From: a virus
IMG/VR virus record: IMGVR_UViG_3300009507_000151
Span: 1-21,848 of that record
Direction: 5' to 3' (one strand)
DNA: 21,848 bases
Each line of letters begins with the position of its first letter. Positions within the stretch are counted from its first letter, which is position 1. This document shows, piece after piece, positions 8,001 through 14,515 of this stretch. Made by a program: the position numbers and the translations under genes. Under the pieces are notes generated by a model, which saw nothing but the letters and a program-made list of their open reading frames with translations, was not told the DNA's origin and ran no database searches.

Positions 8001-9519
8001 AAGCCGTTTGACTATTTGATATAGCAGACCCAGTGAATGTATTTAAAGCCGTTAAACTTGTTTGAGCTGACCCAGTAAATGTATTTAAAGGTACAATGTT
8101 AGTAGAACCACCACCAAACCCTAAAGCGGTTATTTGATTTGATGAGGATACGACACCTGATGGTAAATTAGCTTTTACATTAATAGCATCTGTAACATCA
8201 GCACTTGCTTCAATTAAATCTAATTTATTATGGTCTGCTGTTGTAAAATCATTAGTGGTTAATCCACCATCACCTACAACTGGTTTATTTGCAATATTGT
8301 TAAAGTTTACTTGAGCTGATGAACTAATTGTTCCACCAGGTAAAGTAGATGACCCAAATCCAGCTTGTGATATTGAACGTGATACTTCAGTATCAAAATC
8401 TGTTATACTCGAAGTTGTAATTGAACCTACTGATGTTAGGTATGAACTTGAAGCTGCATTTAGAGCATTTATACTTGTTTGAGCTGAACCTGTAAAGTTA
8501 TTTAAAGGTGTAGCGTTGAATGACCCACCACCACCAAAACCTAAAGCGGTTATTTGTGCTGATGAAGATACTGTACCACTTGGGACTGATGTTAGGTATG
8601 AACTTGAAGCTACGTTTAAGGCAGTTATACTTGTTTGAGCTGAACCTGTAAAAGTATTTAGTGCACTAATGTCCGTAGAACCACCACCTTGTCCAAATCC
8701 ACTACTTGCGGCTGATGCCGAAATGTATGAATCAGTTACTACTGATGTTATCTGAGATGAACCTGAAATCGTTCCACTTGGAACTGATGTTAGATATGAA
8801 CTTGAAGCTGCATTTAGAGCATTTATACTCGTTTGAGCTGAACCTGTAAAAGTATTTAGTGATGATATGTCTGTATGTGATGAACTTACAAGACCACTTG
8901 GTACATTATCTAAATTAGACCAATCAATTGACCCAGTAATTCCACCATTAACTTCAAAAGACCCAGTTACTTGTAAATCTGCACTTACTTTATAGTAACC
9001 AGACCCAGTCGTCCATATAGATGAACCACCGGCTCCACCACCACCTAATGATGATAAATCAACAACATTTCCTTCTGATATACTTAATTCTTTAGATGCT
9101 TGGTTGAATGTAAGTGTCTGATTGTCACCACTAGCCTCTACTTGAGTTAAACGAGTGGATATTGAACCACTATCTGTTTCTAAAGAAGAAACTCTAGCTT
9201 TTATTGAACCACTTTCAGTATTTAATGCAACAATACTACTTGTTATAGCTTCTATACTATCTACTCTACTATCTAATATAGCTTTTTCACTTTCGACTGT
9301 TGTAAGTCGAGTGGATACTGACGCAGATGTAGCTAAGTTTGTAACTTGTCTAAAGTTATTGTTAGCTACAATTGAATTTTTTTGAAATGCAGAAATAGTT
9401 ACAGGTCTATTAGAAATAGAATTGTAATTAATCTGGTTTGATGACGACACAACTCCGTTAGAAGCCGTTATATCGCCATAAAATGACCCACTAAAGGAAC
9501 CTGAATAGTCAAATGACAT
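5014..9519 (-). CDS. Large modular fibre/adhesin with cadherin- or Ig-like repeats
   Basis: The product has 1501 residues; the start has GGAG 7 bases upstream. Residues 1-60 are a short Gly/Ser/Phe-rich head, and 65-130 look coiled-coil (RVDSIE, RVSSLETD, RLTQVEAS). Residues 150-510 hold repeated LNTFTGSAQTSI and ASSSYLTSVPSGT modules joined by Gly-rich linkers. From about 555 to 1300 comes a chain of beta-sandwich repeats of cadherin or Ig type, each beginning near N-x-x-P and carrying acidic D-x-E turns (TDAEGQ, NDSEGD, TDAESN, TDTESD), some of which may bind calcium. Residues 1316-1501 are a distinct C-terminal domain rich in Tyr and Gly, a plausible receptor-binding tip. No signal peptide is visible. 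The role in host attachment is inferred from architecture and position. Confidence 0.85.
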   Translation of the reverse strand: MSFDYSGSFSGSFYGDITASNGVVSSSNQINYNSISNRPVTISAFQKNSIVANNNFRQVTNLATSASVSTRLTTVESEKAILDSRVDSIEAITSSIVALNTESGSIKARVSSLETDSGSISTRLTQVEASGDNQTLTFNQASKELSISEGNVVDLSSLGGGGAGGSSIWTTGSGYYKVSADLQVTGSFEVNGGITGSIDWSNLDNVPSGLVSSSHTDISSLNTFTGSAQTSINALNAASSSYLTSVPSGTISGSSQITSVVTDSYISASAASSGFGQGGGSTDISALNTFTGSAQTSITALNVASSSYLTSVPSGTVSSSAQITALGFGGGGSFNATPLNNFTGSAQTSINALNAASSSYLTSVGSITTSSITDFDTEVSRSISQAGFGSSTLPGGTISSSAQVNFNNIANKPVVGDGGLTTNDFTTADHNKLDLIEASADVTDAINVKANLPSGVVSSSNQITALGFGGGSTNIVPLNTFTGSAQTSLTALNTFTGSAISNSQTASMSVATSSFIGFDGNRVVSNTDLPSGIYNTNFGTTTSLSDFVSKVFFPNTVPTINTNGFTIGEFVVSGSTIGTITGTDAEGQSFTFRTASSYSADKFKISTAGAVTLNTKSTASLNTDSTPGSGSHPIQVEAVDTFGGVGSKTIYIRVTPNTAPKWRQTSVGGSIITNFTHSLNENSTAGNNKVRVYFTDDESDEITIKSGSVNMNGFTFTKYGTYVQLNQTTASLDFEVTPKYEIVLTASDEHHVSGDDSEGVAYLPFRVSVVDNVIPTVNNQTLSSINENSADGASLGTITANDSEGDTIVFSNFTLLKAFKNGVNTNITSSLGGVSLYNPHSNPFQCSSAGVVTRKNGIYLNSDIADRYVYQVTVKDAFNTTEDTGEITIPITADATSAVSDNWTNLYIIESATSGDNIKVNADGLTGNTATWTSAVSQRWSLGTVTGNLVSLSTATGSSTTLQIGNLSGSAYASGSTISVAVTASEHGFETTKQFIDVDINVVKNNPPSVSFNNQSENLNTNGARSGSTLSVISFTDAESNNLNHPSFVFTDPSGQLNTVKDGNTYFVQAINNLSASTYQYTASIKDSHGFSTGVGKHTNTIAQAGNGTLGGDTTSYIIESGLNNEAIRDASGFGAGNPSQVTVSYSPTYNSAAVQSFTSSNASVSIDNSGNLTMGVALNGSSTGSGDVITSTITYRDQYDNVGTGTLTLNVFANQAPTATFSEVGANMTASVAASTNLTTITITDTESDTPFSASLGGTHAGNLKLVPQNANSSSYQLQNTGIISSGVTYNYSASVHDNFGKSTSYNKSITIIDQKALVYGYGWNGGSAASQAAAIAAMGDSGADGIGITSGSVISHLQSGSLGTTFNPTYVGGTMTLHKSGSLNTLSDSAGTGTSTFGHFNFSSGGSQRLIILFASASNQLGKPVSMYDGVPPDSTGTPKEYYVYAKDASIPGTIGTGVYYFDLENAHQGYNRWGMIFAEGENTNNSRYYIMPDSASAP
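7999..8100 (-). repeat. Copy of a module also present at about 4607-4692
   Basis: About 85-100 bases are nearly identical to 4607-4692 in the downstream 219-residue gene. Both encode LNTFTGSAQTSLTALNTF followed by AISNSQTAS. Conservation at the DNA level implies recent duplication or gene conversion between the two fibre genes. Confidence 0.75.
8431..8860 (-). repeat. Three dispersed direct repeats inside the large fibre gene
   Basis: Near-identical stretches of about 75 bases begin near 8431, 8588 and 8785. Each encodes ALN(A/V)ASSSYLTSV preceded by TFTGSAQTSI or NFTGSAQTSI. Spacings of 157 and 197 bases show that whole modules with variable linkers were copied. Confidence 0.8.
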
Positions 9520-9551
9520 CTATAATCTCCAAATATTTAACACTTTTATAC

Positions 9552-9561
9552 ATATAAATAT
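9552..9561 (-). promoter_or_regulatory. Candidate phage promoter motif ATATTTATAT
   Basis: Exact match to ATAYTTATAY on the coding strand, 32 bases before the start of the 1501-residue fibre gene, in the 65-base gap after PhoH. Confidence 0.55.
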
Positions 9562-9584
9562 GTTTCTTTTTTCCTAATAGTTAC

Positions 9585-10247
9585 TTATTCAAAAGAAAAC
9601 AGCAATCGTAACACTTCGTCAAGGGATTCGTGTCTATGGTTATCCTTGAGGTTTATTGTATATACATATGTAGATTCTTTTAATTTGTGTACTTCATGTA
9701 CAGCTGAATCATTTGCAAACTTTAGGTCAATTTGTTGCGGGTCTCCACACAACATCATTGTTGACCCCTTACCTAATCTTCCCAACACCATACTAAGTTG
9801 TTGTTTTGTTAAGTTTTGAAATTCGTCTACTATAACTATTGAATTATCAAAAGTTCTTCCTCTAAAATGTGATAAAGATACCAATTCAATATTTTCATCC
9901 TTCTCCATCTTTTCCAATATAGCTGGTTTGTTGTAAACCTTTCTCATATTAGAGCGAATTGGAACTAGCCAAGGCTCCATCTTCTCATTAAGTGAGCCAG
10001 GAAGAAATCCATTGTCCTCATTTGAGATAGTTGGTCTCGTTATTACAATTTTATTTACATTCCGTTTAAAATAAGAATCTAATGCTACTTGAACTGCTAA
10101 TAATGTTTTACCACTACCCGCCTTTCCTAAGATAAAATTAAATGGATGTTTTAAAACATTAGATTTTGCGACTTTTTGTTCGTCTGATAATGTTAGTGAA
10201 AACTTTATGGCTCCTTTAGGAACTCGCTTTGTTGTATTGTCTGGCAT
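9585..10247 (-). CDS. phoH: PhoH-like P-loop ATPase
   Basis: The product has 220 residues, close to the length of other phage PhoH proteins. It has a Walker A motif GKAGSGKT at 41-48, ITRPTISNEDNGFLPG at 69-84 as in the PhoH family, a Walker B IVIVDE at 137-142 followed by FQNLT, and the family motif CGDPQQIDL at 167-175. PhoH proteins are cytoplasmic ATPases related to helicases; some have RNA helicase or RNA-processing activity, but the role in phage is unsettled, and phosphate regulation cannot be assumed from the name. The gene is set apart: a strong terminator and a promoter-like motif lie upstream, and a second motif lies downstream. AGGA stands 7 bases before the start. This suggests expression control separate from the capsid operon. 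Confidence 0.93.
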   Translation of the reverse strand: MPDNTTKRVPKGAIKFSLTLSDEQKVAKSNVLKHPFNFILGKAGSGKTLLAVQVALDSYFKRNVNKIVITRPTISNEDNGFLPGSLNEKMEPWLVPIRSNMRKVYNKPAILEKMEKDENIELVSLSHFRGRTFDNSIVIVDEFQNLTKQQLSMVLGRLGKGSTMMLCGDPQQIDLKFANDSAVHEVHKLKESTYVYTINLKDNHRHESLDEVLRLLFSFE

Positions 10248-10287
10248 ATACTATCCTATTTAGATGTTATTGTGTAACTTTACTTTA

Positions 10288-10297
10288 GTATAAATAT
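10288..10297 (-). promoter_or_regulatory. Candidate phage promoter motif ATATTTATAC
   Basis: Exact match to ATAYTTATAY on the coding strand, directly after the gp23 terminator and 40 bases before the phoH start. The terminator-then-promoter order supports its reading as a promoter. Confidence 0.6.
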
Positions 10298-10306
10298 GTT
10301 GCGCAT

Positions 10307-10333
10307 AAAAAAAGGGTGACCGAAGTCACCCTT
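10307..10333 (-). terminator. Rho-independent terminator after the major capsid gene
   Basis: On the coding strand a perfect 9-bp stem, AAGGGTGAC with GTCACCCTT, closes a TTCG tetraloop and runs into seven T residues. It lies 37 bases after the gp23 stop and ends the capsid transcription unit before phoH. Confidence 0.93.
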
Positions 10334-10370
10334 AATTATTGATAATTAAATTTAATGTTTAATCAAATGA

Positions 10371-12005
10371 TTATGACATTATCTCTAATCCATGTACAAG
10401 TACCTTACCGTAGAACTCACCTCTTACCATTTGTTTAGCGTAACGTGTCATTACACCTTTTCTTGGCGTGAAGTTTTTCGGGTCATACACAAGTGGAGTC
10501 ATGATTAATGGAATGTACGGAGCGTAAACTGCACCAGTTTCCAAGAATTGAGAACCTTTGAATCCTAATAGGATTACATTTTCTTTCATGTATGGGTTTT
10601 TGTAAACTTGATATCTGTTAGCGAATGAACCTACTTGAGAAACTCCCATAGCAAATTGCATTTCGTTACCTGTACCACTAGCAGCAAATCCTGGAATTGA
10701 TTCTAAGATAGTTGCAACATCAGGAGAAACTACCATAAAGTTAGCTCCACCTCTCATAGTCTTAGAGTGAATCTGGTTAGAAACTCTCTGTAACTGAGTA
10801 CCTAAAGTCTGGAACCATTGTTGTTGAGTATATCTTTCAACATTAGCGTTAAGACCTGAAGATGTGAAACCACTTCCGTTCCATGAATATCCGATTCTTG
10901 CAGACCAGTATCCAGTTGTTAAAGCATTTTCTAATAACATATCTAAGATTTCTAAATCAATCTCTTGAGAGATGTACTCAGATAACATAGAAGTTAATTC
11001 TGCTTCAGCATCTACTGAATGGTAAGCATTTAAATCTTGTGCGAACTCAGGCGTCCATTGTGCTTTTAACTTTCTTGTCTTAGCAACGATTGGTACACTT
11101 CTAAGTTCAACGTTTAATTCAGGAATTCCTAAATCTGTAGCGTCAGAATCTGTGTTCTCAAAATCACCTCTTGAAATATCAGTAGGTTGTTTTTGATAGT
11201 TAACAACAACTTGGTCAAGTACAGTTGCAGCTGCAGAAGCTTTAACGATAAATTCAACATTGTTTCCAACTAATTTAGTGTATCTTGGGTAGCTATCAGC
11301 AATACCAGAACCTGAAATACTGAAAGCTCTTACACCTTCTAAATCAGGGTTAGTCATAGAACCTTTAGCAACAGTTACTTTTCTAAGTAAAGCAAAGTCA
11401 CCAGCAGCAGCAGCTTCTAATGATGCAGAAAATTCTGAATCATAATCAACAGCAGCCAAATCAACTGAACCAGTTGCGATTTCTGTGTTAGATGCAGCAG
11501 CAGCGATTCCTAATGCAACAGTTGAAGCTTCATTGATTGAATAACCAAATCTACCTGCCCCATAAAGACCTTCACTAGCTTTAGCAGCAGTTTCAGTAAT
11601 ACCGAAAACTGAGTCAGTTTGTGAATCTTTTCCAGCACCAGTTTCAAAGTTTGGTTGTGCTGTTCCATACTTAAAGTCTAAATAAAATACTAGACCTGAA
11701 GGTAAGTTCATCGGTTGAACCGAAACGAATTCTTTAGCAGCGATTTCGCTGAAAATTCTTCTTACTAATGGTAATGCAACACCAGCCCACTCTTCAGAGT
11801 TTGCAGATGTTCCTGTTGAAGAAGCTTCTTTTACTAATTCTCTTGCTTGATTTTCAAGTAGAGTAGCAATAGCGCTTCTTTCGAAATCAGACTCGATACC
11901 TTCTAAAAGGCCAGTCTTGTTCCACTTAGATACAAGACCTTTTGACTCTTCAGACATTTTCTTGTTAAATCCAGCGGATTCTTTTAATAATGAATTTGTA
12001 TCCAT
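10371..12005 (-). CDS. gp23: Major capsid protein, T4 gp23-like
   Basis: The product has 544 residues (T4 gp23 has 521) and forms the hexamers of the head. Family marks are the N-terminal scaffold-binding stretch, then FVSVQPMNLPSG (93-104) matching the T4 'GVQPMNSPTG' region, and a C-terminal stretch with TRYAKQMVRGEFYGK. T4 gp23 is cut after residue 65 by the prohead protease; here RELVKE|ASS at 60/61 is the matching position, and an earlier LLKE|S lies at 9/10. The central part (about 115-290) differs strongly from T4 and is Ala/Ser-rich, a likely insertion domain. It lies 26 bases after the scaffold gene with GAGGA upstream, so the two are cotranscribed, and a strong terminator follows. 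Confidence 0.95.
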   Translation of the reverse strand: MDTNSLLKESAGFNKKMSEESKGLVSKWNKTGLLEGIESDFERSAIATLLENQARELVKEASSTGTSANSEEWAGVALPLVRRIFSEIAAKEFVSVQPMNLPSGLVFYLDFKYGTAQPNFETGAGKDSQTDSVFGITETAAKASEGLYGAGRFGYSINEASTVALGIAAAASNTEIATGSVDLAAVDYDSEFSASLEAAAAGDFALLRKVTVAKGSMTNPDLEGVRAFSISGSGIADSYPRYTKLVGNNVEFIVKASAAATVLDQVVVNYQKQPTDISRGDFENTDSDATDLGIPELNVELRSVPIVAKTRKLKAQWTPEFAQDLNAYHSVDAEAELTSMLSEYISQEIDLEILDMLLENALTTGYWSARIGYSWNGSGFTSSGLNANVERYTQQQWFQTLGTQLQRVSNQIHSKTMRGGANFMVVSPDVATILESIPGFAASGTGNEMQFAMGVSQVGSFANRYQVYKNPYMKENVILLGFKGSQFLETGAVYAPYIPLIMTPLVYDPKNFTPRKGVMTRYAKQMVRGEFYGKVLVHGLEIMS

Positions 12006-12031
12006 AATATTATTTTCCTCTATTTTTTAAA

Positions 12032-13123
12032 TTATTTTACTAATCCAGCCAATTTCTTAAATCGGTTGGCTACTTCGTTACCTTCTGAGATTATTGATTT
12101 ACTTGGAGCAGAAGATTTAGTTGGTTTAGAAGCCAAAGACTCTTTTACAATTGTCTTAGTTTTCTTAGCAACGTTTAAATTCTCACCTAGTGTAGAAAAT
12201 ACTAACTTAACTTCTCTTAAGTTTGCAGCTCTATCAAAGTTCTCGATAACTTTAATTTTTTGTGACTCGTTCAAATCAAAAGTTCTGAATAGTTTATTAG
12301 TATAAAGTAGTTTAGCGTTTAATAAATTTACTTCGTTGATTGTACCTTGTAAAGACTTAATAGTCTCATAAGCTTCTTCCAACTCAGCTTCTTTGTTATC
12401 TTCTTCTTCTTTTACTTCTTCTTCTTCGTTTTCTTTTAATTCTTCTTCGTCAGACTCTTCTTCTTCAGTCATTTCTTTTAAAGTAGCGATGATTTCGTCT
12501 AAGTTAAGCTCTTCGTCTTCTTCTTTTACTTCGTCTTCTTCTTCTTCTTCTTTAAGTTCTTCAACTTCGTCTTCTTCGTCTTCTTCTTCGTTGATTGAAG
12601 CTTCAAGTTCAGCGATTACAGATTCTAAGTCAAGTTCATCTTCTTCTTCCATTTCATCTTCTTCAGATTCGTCTGCAGGTACAGCTTCAGCTTCTTCAGC
12701 TTCTTCTTCACCATGCATTTCATCTTCGTGAGATTCGATTTCATCAGATGCGATGTCTTTTACTTCTTCTTCTTCGTCAGACTCTAACTCTTCTTCAACT
12801 TCTTCTTCTTTTACTTCTTCTTCTTCAGATACTTCTTCACCTTCTTCAGATTCTTCTACTTCTTCTTCAGACTCTTCTACGTCTTCTGATTCGTAAGTTT
12901 CTTCAACTTCTTCTTCAGATTTCATATCAGACATCTCAGCAGAGATTTCTTCTTCTTCTTCAATTTCTTCATCGTCAAGCTCTTCAGCTATCTTATGAGA
13001 TAACATTGATTGAAGTTTAGGTGTAAAAGCTTCTTCAAGTGCCATTTTTGCGTTAGCTAGTGCAGTTTCTTTTACTGCTTTAGCATCGGCAATAGCTTCT
13101 TTTAATAAATCAGATTTAGCCAT
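12032..13123 (-). CDS. gp22: Prohead core scaffold protein, T4 gp22-like
   Basis: The product has 363 residues and is extremely acidic: residues about 48-245 are mostly Glu with Asp, Ser and Val. The N-terminus is helical and basic/Ala-rich (MAKSDLLKEAIADAKA), with LLKE|A at 9/10 as a candidate protease site. The C-terminal third carries the gp22 signature NLLNAKLLYTNKLF (about 266-279), followed by FDLNESQKIKVIENFDRA and REVKLVFSTL. Gp22 forms the internal core that directs capsid shape and is then degraded by gp21. The gene lies directly upstream of gp23, as in T4, with a strong AAGGAG site 7 bases before the start. It is longer than T4 gp22 (269 residues) because of the acidic middle. Confidence 0.9.
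   Translation of the reverse strand: MAKSDLLKEAIADAKAVKETALANAKMALEEAFTPKLQSMLSHKIAEELDDEEIEEEEEISAEMSDMKSEEEVEETYESEDVEESEEEVEESEEGEEVSEEEEVKEEEVEEELESDEEEEVKDIASDEIESHEDEMHGEEEAEEAEAVPADESEEDEMEEEDELDLESVIAELEASINEEEDEEDEVEELKEEEEEDEVKEEDEELNLDEIIATLKEMTEEEESDEEELKENEEEEVKEEEDNKEAELEEAYETIKSLQGTINEVNLLNAKLLYTNKLFRTFDLNESQKIKVIENFDRAANLREVKLVFSTLGENLNVAKKTKTIVKESLASKPTKSSAPSKSIISEGNEVANRFKKLAGLVK
12405..12975 (-). repeat. Low-complexity GAA/GAAGAA tract within the scaffold gene
   Basis: Purine-rich (GAA)n-like sequence on the coding strand encodes the poly-Glu region of the scaffold protein. Long open frames on the opposite strand here are shadows of this bias, giving poly-Ser and poly-Leu products, and are not genes. 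Confidence 0.9.
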
Positions 13124-13153
13124 TACAGTTCTCCTTAATTAAATTTTGGATAA

Positions 13154-13189
13154 TAAGATTATTTGGAATCTTAATAGAATATTTCTATT
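13154..13189 (-). promoter_or_regulatory. Two adjacent hairpins in the scaffold gene leader
   Basis: TAAGATT/AATCTTA (13154-13160 and 13167-13173) and AATAGAA/TTCTATT (13173-13179 and 13183-13189) form two small adjacent stems, about 30-65 bases before the gp22 start. They share base 13173, so they may compete. They could protect the 5' end of the abundant capsid message; function not shown. Confidence 0.35.
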
Positions 13190-13230
13190 GTTGTGTTGTG
13201 ACCACACATTGGGGAGTGGTATTCTTGAGG

Positions 13231-13240
13231 TAATAAATAT
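13231..13240 (-). promoter_or_regulatory. Candidate promoter motif, variant ATATTTATTA
   Basis: Differs from ATAYTTATAY in the ninth position and ends in A. It lies in the 152-base gap between bS21 and the scaffold gene, 107 bases before the scaffold start. It is the only long gap where the motif is not exact. Confidence 0.35.
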
Positions 13241-13275
13241 GGTAATAAACTTAAAAACGTTTAAGTGTTTACCAA

Positions 13276-13524
13276 TTATTGTTCTCTTTTGTTTCTTAGC
13301 CATTCTGCTCGAATAGCATCGTCCATCTTTTTTCGTTTTCTAGCTGATGGTTTGATAAACTCTTTTCGGTCTTTTAGCTCATCTAAGATTTCAGATTCCT
13401 TCATCTGTCTCTTAAAAAACTTTAATGCTGCTTCAATGTTTCCATTAACTACTTTAGCCGCTCTAAATCTACCTGGAATCATCATTTGTTCTTTTCGAAC
13501 TTTTCTATTATTGTTTCGTTGCAT
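13276..13524 (-). CDS. rpsU: Phage-encoded ribosomal protein bS21
   Basis: The product has 82 basic residues. The bS21 core is clear: VVNGNIEAALKFFKRQM (25-41), ILDELKDRKEF (46-56), FIKPSARKRKK (56-66). In bacteria bS21 sits on the 30S platform next to the 3' end of 16S rRNA, where the anti-Shine-Dalgarno lies, and helps initiation. The 'FIKPS' core resembles Bacteroidota bS21 more than the E. coli form. Aligned by eye with the flavobacterial protein, the residue matching Tyr54 is Arg72. The N-terminus is about 15 residues longer than usual; Met14 or Met15 could be the true start. No Shine-Dalgarno site precedes the gene, unlike most neighbours. A terminator hairpin abutted by a promoter-like motif lies upstream. 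It is likely a mimic that exchanges into host ribosomes during infection (inference). Confidence 0.88.
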   Translation of the reverse strand: MQRNNNRKVRKEQMMIPGRFRAAKVVNGNIEAALKFFKRQMKESEILDELKDRKEFIKPSARKRKKMDDAIRAEWLRNKREQ

Positions 13525-13535
13525 ATATAAGGTAT

Positions 13536-13570
13536 AAAAAAATAAACACCTATCAGTTGTTGATAGGTGT
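13536..13570 (-). terminator. Rho-independent terminator between the H1-like gene and bS21
   Basis: On the coding strand a perfect 10-bp stem, ACACCTATCA with TGATAGGTGT, closes a 5-base loop and is followed by TTA and seven T residues. It starts directly at the end of a promoter-like motif and lies 11 bases before the bS21 start, so bS21 is shielded from read-through. Confidence 0.88.
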
Positions 13571-13580
13571 ATATAAATAT
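13571..13580 (-). promoter_or_regulatory. Candidate phage promoter motif ATATTTATAT abutting a terminator
   Basis: Exact match to ATAYTTATAY on the coding strand, immediately upstream of the terminator stem and 46 bases before the bS21 start. If it acts as a -10 element, transcripts would begin inside the first arm of the stem and so escape termination. Confidence 0.55.
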
Positions 13581-13606
13581 TAAAAATAAATTAGTAAATT
13601 TAATTA

Positions 13607-13777
13607 TTACTTACTTTCGTCTACTGAAGCTTTTCTGTAATCGGTTACCAACTTTTTTATCTCTCCAATAGCTTTTCTTGCTCTACTCTTAGATGCTTTA
13701 GTTGTTCCATTGTGTTCTGCTTCAAATGTTTCGTATAAATCTTTTATACTTTCAAAAATTTCTTGTGACTTTGCCAT
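13607..13777 (-). CDS. Histone H1-like nucleoid protein (Bacteroidota type)
   Basis: The product has 56 residues and is Lys/Arg-rich. The N-terminal half is an amphipathic helix (MAKSQEIFESIKDLYETFEA), and the second half holds the family mark KASKSRARKAIGEIKKL (27-43) followed by YRKASVDESK. The order of a short helix, an 'A-x-R-A-R-K' block and a final 'FRK-x-S-(I/V)-(D/E)-E-S-K' matches the small H1-like (Hc1 family) proteins found across Bacteroidota. Those bind DNA in the nucleoid. Here it could coat phage DNA, compact the host chromosome, or be packaged. It lies between a helical protein of unknown function and bS21, 28 bases after the former, with only a weak GAG before the ATG. Family assignment is from memory of the motif. 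Confidence 0.75.
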   Translation of the reverse strand: MAKSQEIFESIKDLYETFEAEHNGTTKASKSRARKAIGEIKKLVTDYRKASVDESK

Positions 13778-13805
13778 AACGTTTCTCTTTTTAAATTATT
13801 ATTGT

Positions 13806-14510
13806 TTAACTTGCGAACTTCATTAGTTCTTTTACTTTCTTTTCCATAGCTGGTACTTTTAATCCATAGGTATTAGCCATTAAGGATTTCATATACCCAC
13901 TATTAAGAAAATTTTGTAATTCTTTTTTTGTAGCTACTGATGAGTTAAAATCATTTTTAGATATTTTATCTAATTCTTCAGCTGATACTTTACCCTTCAT
14001 GTAGGCGTTCATAGCATCTTGCTTGTAATTAAATTTAGCTTCTTCTAAATGTTTAATTGTGTCTTCTCTCATTGCTTTAGCTAAAGTTTTGATATGTTTC
14101 AATTCTTCTTTAGCACCTTTGAATTTAGCATATCTATCTAATCCCATAACACTCATAATACCTAATGATATGTGTAATCTAGCTTTAGCTGCTTTTGGAT
14201 ACTTTCTACCATAAGGAGATGAGTTAAACCAATCAATCATAGATTGTGCCATTTCTTTTGATAGTTTAATTCCTTCTACTCTATCAGTATTACCTTTTAC
14301 AACCTGCTTTAATCCACCGATTGCTGAGATTTCATTGATTGACTCAACTACATTTTCTGATAAGTCATCAACACCTTGCTTCATATCAACAAATAGTTTT
14401 GTAAATTCTTTTTGTTTTTTAGAATCTAATTTTTTGATATTCTTAAGGTGTTTTTTTATCATGAAAGATAAATCAACTGAGATGTCTTGTAGTATTGCTG
14501 TGTAATTCAT
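13806..14510 (-). CDS. Helical head-region protein of unknown function
   Basis: I do not recognise this 234-residue protein. The start is set at 14510 (MNYTAILQ), not the upstream in-frame ATG at 14558, because AGGAT lies 7 bases before it and the upstream version would overlap the previous gene by 43 bases. The protein is nearly all helix and basic: SFMIKKHLKNIKKLDSKKQK, then WFNSSPYGRKYPKAAKARLH near the middle, and a Lys-rich C-terminus (VPAMEKKVKELMKFAS). No Cys, membrane segment or enzyme motif is seen. It lies in the cassette between protease and scaffold genes, next to two proteins with capsid-targeting-like N-termini, so an internal head protein is possible; this is inference. Confidence 0.75.
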   Translation of the reverse strand: MNYTAILQDISVDLSFMIKKHLKNIKKLDSKKQKEFTKLFVDMKQGVDDLSENVVESINEISAIGGLKQVVKGNTDRVEGIKLSKEMAQSMIDWFNSSPYGRKYPKAAKARLHISLGIMSVMGLDRYAKFKGAKEELKHIKTLAKAMREDTIKHLEEAKFNYKQDAMNAYMKGKVSAEELDKISKNDFNSSVATKKELQNFLNSGYMKSLMANTYGLKVPAMEKKVKELMKFAS

Positions 14511-14515
14511 TGTGG

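Noticed and set aside
9552-9561. T4 late promoters (TATAAATA) on the plus strand in the gaps
   Set aside because: They would read against every gene, and no plus-strand gene is supported; the coding-strand reading of the same sites is preferred, although an antisense role is not excluded.
12393-13020. Long open frames on the plus strand opposite the scaffold gene, giving poly-Ser or poly-Leu/Gln products
   Set aside because: They mirror the GAA-rich coding strand of gp22; no ribosome binding site or recognisable domain.
13123-13275. Tiny frame (12 codons) in the gap before the scaffold gene
   Set aside because: Too short, with no ribosome binding site and no sign of selection.
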